Below are positions 56,408 to 58,735 of a DNA stretch of 58,735 bases, one piece after another. This stretch comes from an uncultured Flavonifractor sp. GTDB lineage: Bacteria > Bacillota > Clostridia > Oscillospirales > Oscillospiraceae. Numbering within the stretch: the stretch's first letter is position 1; each line of letters starts with the position of its first letter. A program made the translations under genes and the position numbers. The notes below the pieces were generated by a model. The model was not told where the DNA came from and did no database searches. It saw nothing but the letters and a program-made list of their open reading frames with translations. The stretch covers positions 1-58,735 of the forward strand of contig NZ_CALWOJ010000004.1 of NCBI RefSeq assembly GCF_944383115.1, written 5' to 3'.

Positions 56408-58735
56408 TTACCGTTTGCTCAGCTTGAGGACCAGCGCGGTGCGGTCGTCCGCCCCGCCGGCCTGTTTGTCGCTCTCGTCGATCAGCTCCTGGGCCAGTTC
56501 CCGGGGGCTCTGGCCGTCAAAAGCGGCCAGCTTGTCCCGCACCCATTGGTCGCCCTCGCCCCCCGTCACTCCGTCGGTGACCAGCAGCACGCAGTCTCCC
56601 GCCTCCAGTTTCAGGTGGGTCATGTCAGGAGCGCCGCCCTCGCCCCCCGCCAGTCCGGCAGGGAGGGCGCAGCCGGTGACCCGGCTGACGGCGGCGCCCT
56701 TCTTGACGTAGCTGGGGGCCGCGCCGTATTTGTAGATATCGCCCTCGCCGGTGAAGAGGTCCACCCGCAAAAGGTCGATGGTGGTGAAGCCGATCTCCTC
56801 CTCCCCCCTCAGTGCCAGTGCGGCGCTGAGGGTCCGCAGAGCGTTTTCCGGCCGCACCCCGGCCCGGAGAAACTGCTCCAGCAGCCGCACCGCCAAAGAA
56901 CTCTCCCGCTCGGCCAGACGGCCGGAACCCATACCGTCGCACAGCAGCACATAGAGGGCACCGTCGTCGTGCTTGAACCAGGCTCCCGTGTCTCCAGACA
57001 CGGTCTGCCCGTCCTTTTTCCGGGCGGCCACTCCGGCTACCGCCATCAGCGGCTCGCTCTGCACCAGGACCAGCTTGTCCCGCCTGCTCTGTTCCACCAG
57101 GCGCAGAGGGAAGTTCATCAGTTGGGACAGCTTTTCTACCTGACTGTTCTGCCGCAGGGGGGACAAGCCCGCGCCCTCCAGCTCCAGCCGCAGGTGGCCC
57201 GCCTCGTCGTAGTAGACTGCCAGTTCGCACTCCACCCCCTGGGCGGTGAGATACTGCCGCAGCCGCTTTTCCCGCACCGGGTCGGGGACCAGTTCGGCGC
57301 TCAGCTCCGCTGCCGCAGTACCCAACACCTCGGCCAGTTCGCCGTATTGCCGGCATACCGCTGCCCGATTCTCCTTCAGACGGTTCTGATACTGCCGCCG
57401 GCAGAGCAGCCCGGCCAGTTCCTCATTGACGGCCGACAGGAATGGCTCGAACTTCATGCACCGATTGGAGAAGTAGGCGGGGAAGTCCCCGCCTTCACCC
57501 CTGCCGCGCTCCAGCATGGCGGGCAGGGCGTCGTTGAGGGCGTTGTAGGTGGACACATAGTCCCGCTGCCAGCAGGCTGTCTGAAGGGGGCAGCGTTTGC
57601 ATACCCTGGTCGCCGCCCGGTCAAAGACCGAGGCGGCGTCGTTGTCGTTGGGCTGATTGATGCGCAGGGTACCCCGCATGGATTCATAGAGGCTTTTGAA
57701 GGCCGCCGCCGTATCCTCCATCCGGCCCTTTACATAGGCCATAGCCCGTTCCTGGGTGGCGTGCTTCGGTTCCCGCGCCACCAGGGCCCCCACCTGCCGC
57801 AACAGCTTGTCCGGCAGCAGAAGAAAGACCACCGAGGCGGCAAATACTTCATAGAGCAGGGGGATGTGCAGCCCGTCCTTCCAGGTCCACAGTACCGCCA
57901 GGGCATTGGACAGCACATAGGCCAGGGTGGTCGCCAGCTTGCCCTGCCGGTGGAACACGCCGGACATGACCCCGGACAGGGCGTAGGCCATCGCGTAGAA
58001 AGGCATCCCTCCGGTGGACAAGTCCATACCGAGCCCCACCGCGATCCCGGCGGTGGCCCCTGCACTGACCCCTCCTTTGTAAGCCACCGCCATCACCGCC
58101 ACCGCGGCGGCAAAACGACCGATGGACAGATCCCCCAGCAGGGTCAGCTTGGACAGGGTGAGCAGCAGGGTACCCAACAGCAGCAGCAGGCTGATGGTCT
58201 GCCGGGCGGTCAATCCCTCCTCCTCCCGCTTTTCGGTCCAGGGGGTGAAGGCAATGCGGTAGAAGTAAACCGACGCCCCGCACAGCAGCAGCTCAGTGCC
58301 GAAGAAGATTAGGCTCTCCGGCGTCCAGCCCTGGTCGGACAGATAGATGAAGCCGGTGACCCCGTCAATGGCCGCGGCGGCCAGAGGCATGAACCAGCTC
58401 TTCCGGTAAGTGCCTATATCAAAAAAGGCAAAGGCCACCGAAAAGACCAGCACACAGGCTGCCGCGTACCGCAGCCCCTCCACAAAGCCTTCCATAGTCA
58501 GGTAGCCGAAGCAGGCCCCCAACAGGGCGCAGAAGCCATCCAGTCCCGAGCCGGAGGCCCCTACCAGGCCCAGTCCAAACGGGGCGTATCCGCCAAAAAT
58601 TTCCGCGCCAGCCAGCAGGGCTCCCAGCAGAAAGCGAATGACACACTCGGCCAGACGTACCAGCGCCGGAGCACGGAATACCACCTTTCCCGTCTCCCGG
58701 GCCTCCTCCCGCAGCCGCGCCGCCTTGGTTTTCAG
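56408..58735 (-). CDS. spoIIE: Stage II sporulation protein E (5' end beyond the window)
   Basis: The visible 775 residues match SpoIIE. There is an N-terminal block of about ten transmembrane helices (roughly residues 25-310 of the visible part), a cytoplasmic middle with CKRCPLQTACWQRDY, and a C-terminal PP2C-type phosphatase. The phosphatase motifs are LLCDGMGSGRLAERES near 600, LLVTDGVTGGEG and GADDRTALVL. SpoIIE dephosphorylates SpoIIAA to activate sigma-F in the forespore. The frame stays open to the last base of the window, and the GTG at 58684 has no ribosome binding site, so the true start lies outside. This gene marks the host as an endospore former. Confidence 0.95.
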   Translation of the reverse strand: MKTKAARLREEARETGKVVFRAPALVRLAECVIRFLLGALLAGAEIFGGYAPFGLGLVGASGSGLDGFCALLGACFGYLTMEGFVEGLRYAAACVLVFSVAFAFFDIGTYRKSWFMPLAAAAIDGVTGFIYLSDQGWTPESLIFFGTELLLCGASVYFYRIAFTPWTEKREEEGLTARQTISLLLLLGTLLLTLSKLTLLGDLSIGRFAAAVAVMAVAYKGGVSAGATAGIAVGLGMDLSTGGMPFYAMAYALSGVMSGVFHRQGKLATTLAYVLSNALAVLWTWKDGLHIPLLYEVFAASVVFLLLPDKLLRQVGALVAREPKHATQERAMAYVKGRMEDTAAAFKSLYESMRGTLRINQPNDNDAASVFDRAATRVCKRCPLQTACWQRDYVSTYNALNDALPAMLERGRGEGGDFPAYFSNRCMKFEPFLSAVNEELAGLLCRRQYQNRLKENRAAVCRQYGELAEVLGTAAAELSAELVPDPVREKRLRQYLTAQGVECELAVYYDEAGHLRLELEGAGLSPLRQNSQVEKLSQLMNFPLRLVEQSRRDKLVLVQSEPLMAVAGVAARKKDGQTVSGDTGAWFKHDDGALYVLLCDGMGSGRLAERESSLAVRLLEQFLRAGVRPENALRTLSAALALRGEEEIGFTTIDLLRVDLFTGEGDIYKYGAAPSYVKKGAAVSRVTGCALPAGLAGGEGGAPDMTHLKLEAGDCVLLVTDGVTGGEGDQWVRDKLAAFDGQSPRELAQELIDESDKQAGGADDRTALVLKLSKR

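Overview
The window looks like a chromosome segment of a spore-forming, strictly anaerobic, GC-rich Firmicute of the class Clostridia, most like gut Oscillospiraceae (Flavonifractor/Intestinimonas-type). The evidence is a SpoIIE gene at the right edge, strong AGGAGG ribosome binding sites, the core order rpmF - DUF512 radical SAM - der - plsY - gpsA, and oxygen-sensitive fermentation enzymes such as 4-hydroxybutyryl-CoA dehydratase. The species cannot be fixed from the sequence alone.

Layout. 1-4794: housekeeping genes (ribosomal protein L32, GTPase Der, phospholipid synthesis). 4890-4966: tRNA-Pro(GGG). 5100-9000: an AT-richer patch of small accessory genes: a DUF6883-like/DUF4926-like pair, a SLOG-type protein facing a Cro/CI-type repressor across three operator-like palindromes, an orphan PD-(D/E)XK-like protein, and a TetR regulator. 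8995-12124: small enzymes (YgjP-type peptidase, SGNH hydrolase, flavodoxin, macrodomain, CMD-cupin fusion). 12146-17362 (-): glycerol / glycerol-3-phosphate catabolism with GlpP and a strong terminator in front of glpA that GlpP probably overrides. 17402-21837 (-): xanthine-dehydrogenase-type molybdenum hydroxylase behind a Crp/Fnr-type regulator.

22009-31537: a fermentation locus organised around a sigma-54 activator (23268-24845). Four sigma-54 (-24/-12) promoters and three pairs of a shared 16-bp dyad (GTTGCA-N4-TGCAAC and variants) lie in front of a carnitine-dehydrogenase-like 3-hydroxyacyl dehydrogenase, a thiolase plus Fe-alcohol dehydrogenase, a beta-keto acid cleavage enzyme plus 4-hydroxybutyryl-CoA dehydratase plus NifU-like protein, and a cyclase-family hydrolase. 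A TRAP importer follows. It is flanked by two copies of that hydrolase gene that differ by a single synonymous base. After the second copy, a response regulator has lost its 5' end and is joined directly to a terminator hairpin.

36726-48296: a long operon for uptake (Liv-type ABC importer) and breakdown of what may be a cysteine-derived or thiazoline-like compound. It holds an ATC-hydrolase-like protein, a ProC-like reductase fused to an ATC hydrolase, a cysteine-desulfidase-family protein, an M20 amidohydrolase, a KDPG-type aldolase with a C-terminal VOC-like domain, and a KDG-type kinase. 48353-53632 (-): a LacI-controlled operon of a fumarate-reductase-like flavoprotein, an SDR and an Old Yellow Enzyme, with two matching LacI-type operators. 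53766-56288 (-): a CAT-like acetyltransferase, a double-flavodoxin protein and a lipoprotein. 56408-58735 (-): SpoIIE, cut by the window edge.

The strongest candidates for undescribed biology are the sigma-54 regulon around a beta-keto-acid-cleavage / 4-hydroxybutyryl-CoA pathway, the reductase/ATC-hydrolase fusion operon, and the twin hydrolase genes bracketing the TRAP importer. Substrates are inferred from gene families and neighbours, not shown by the sequence.
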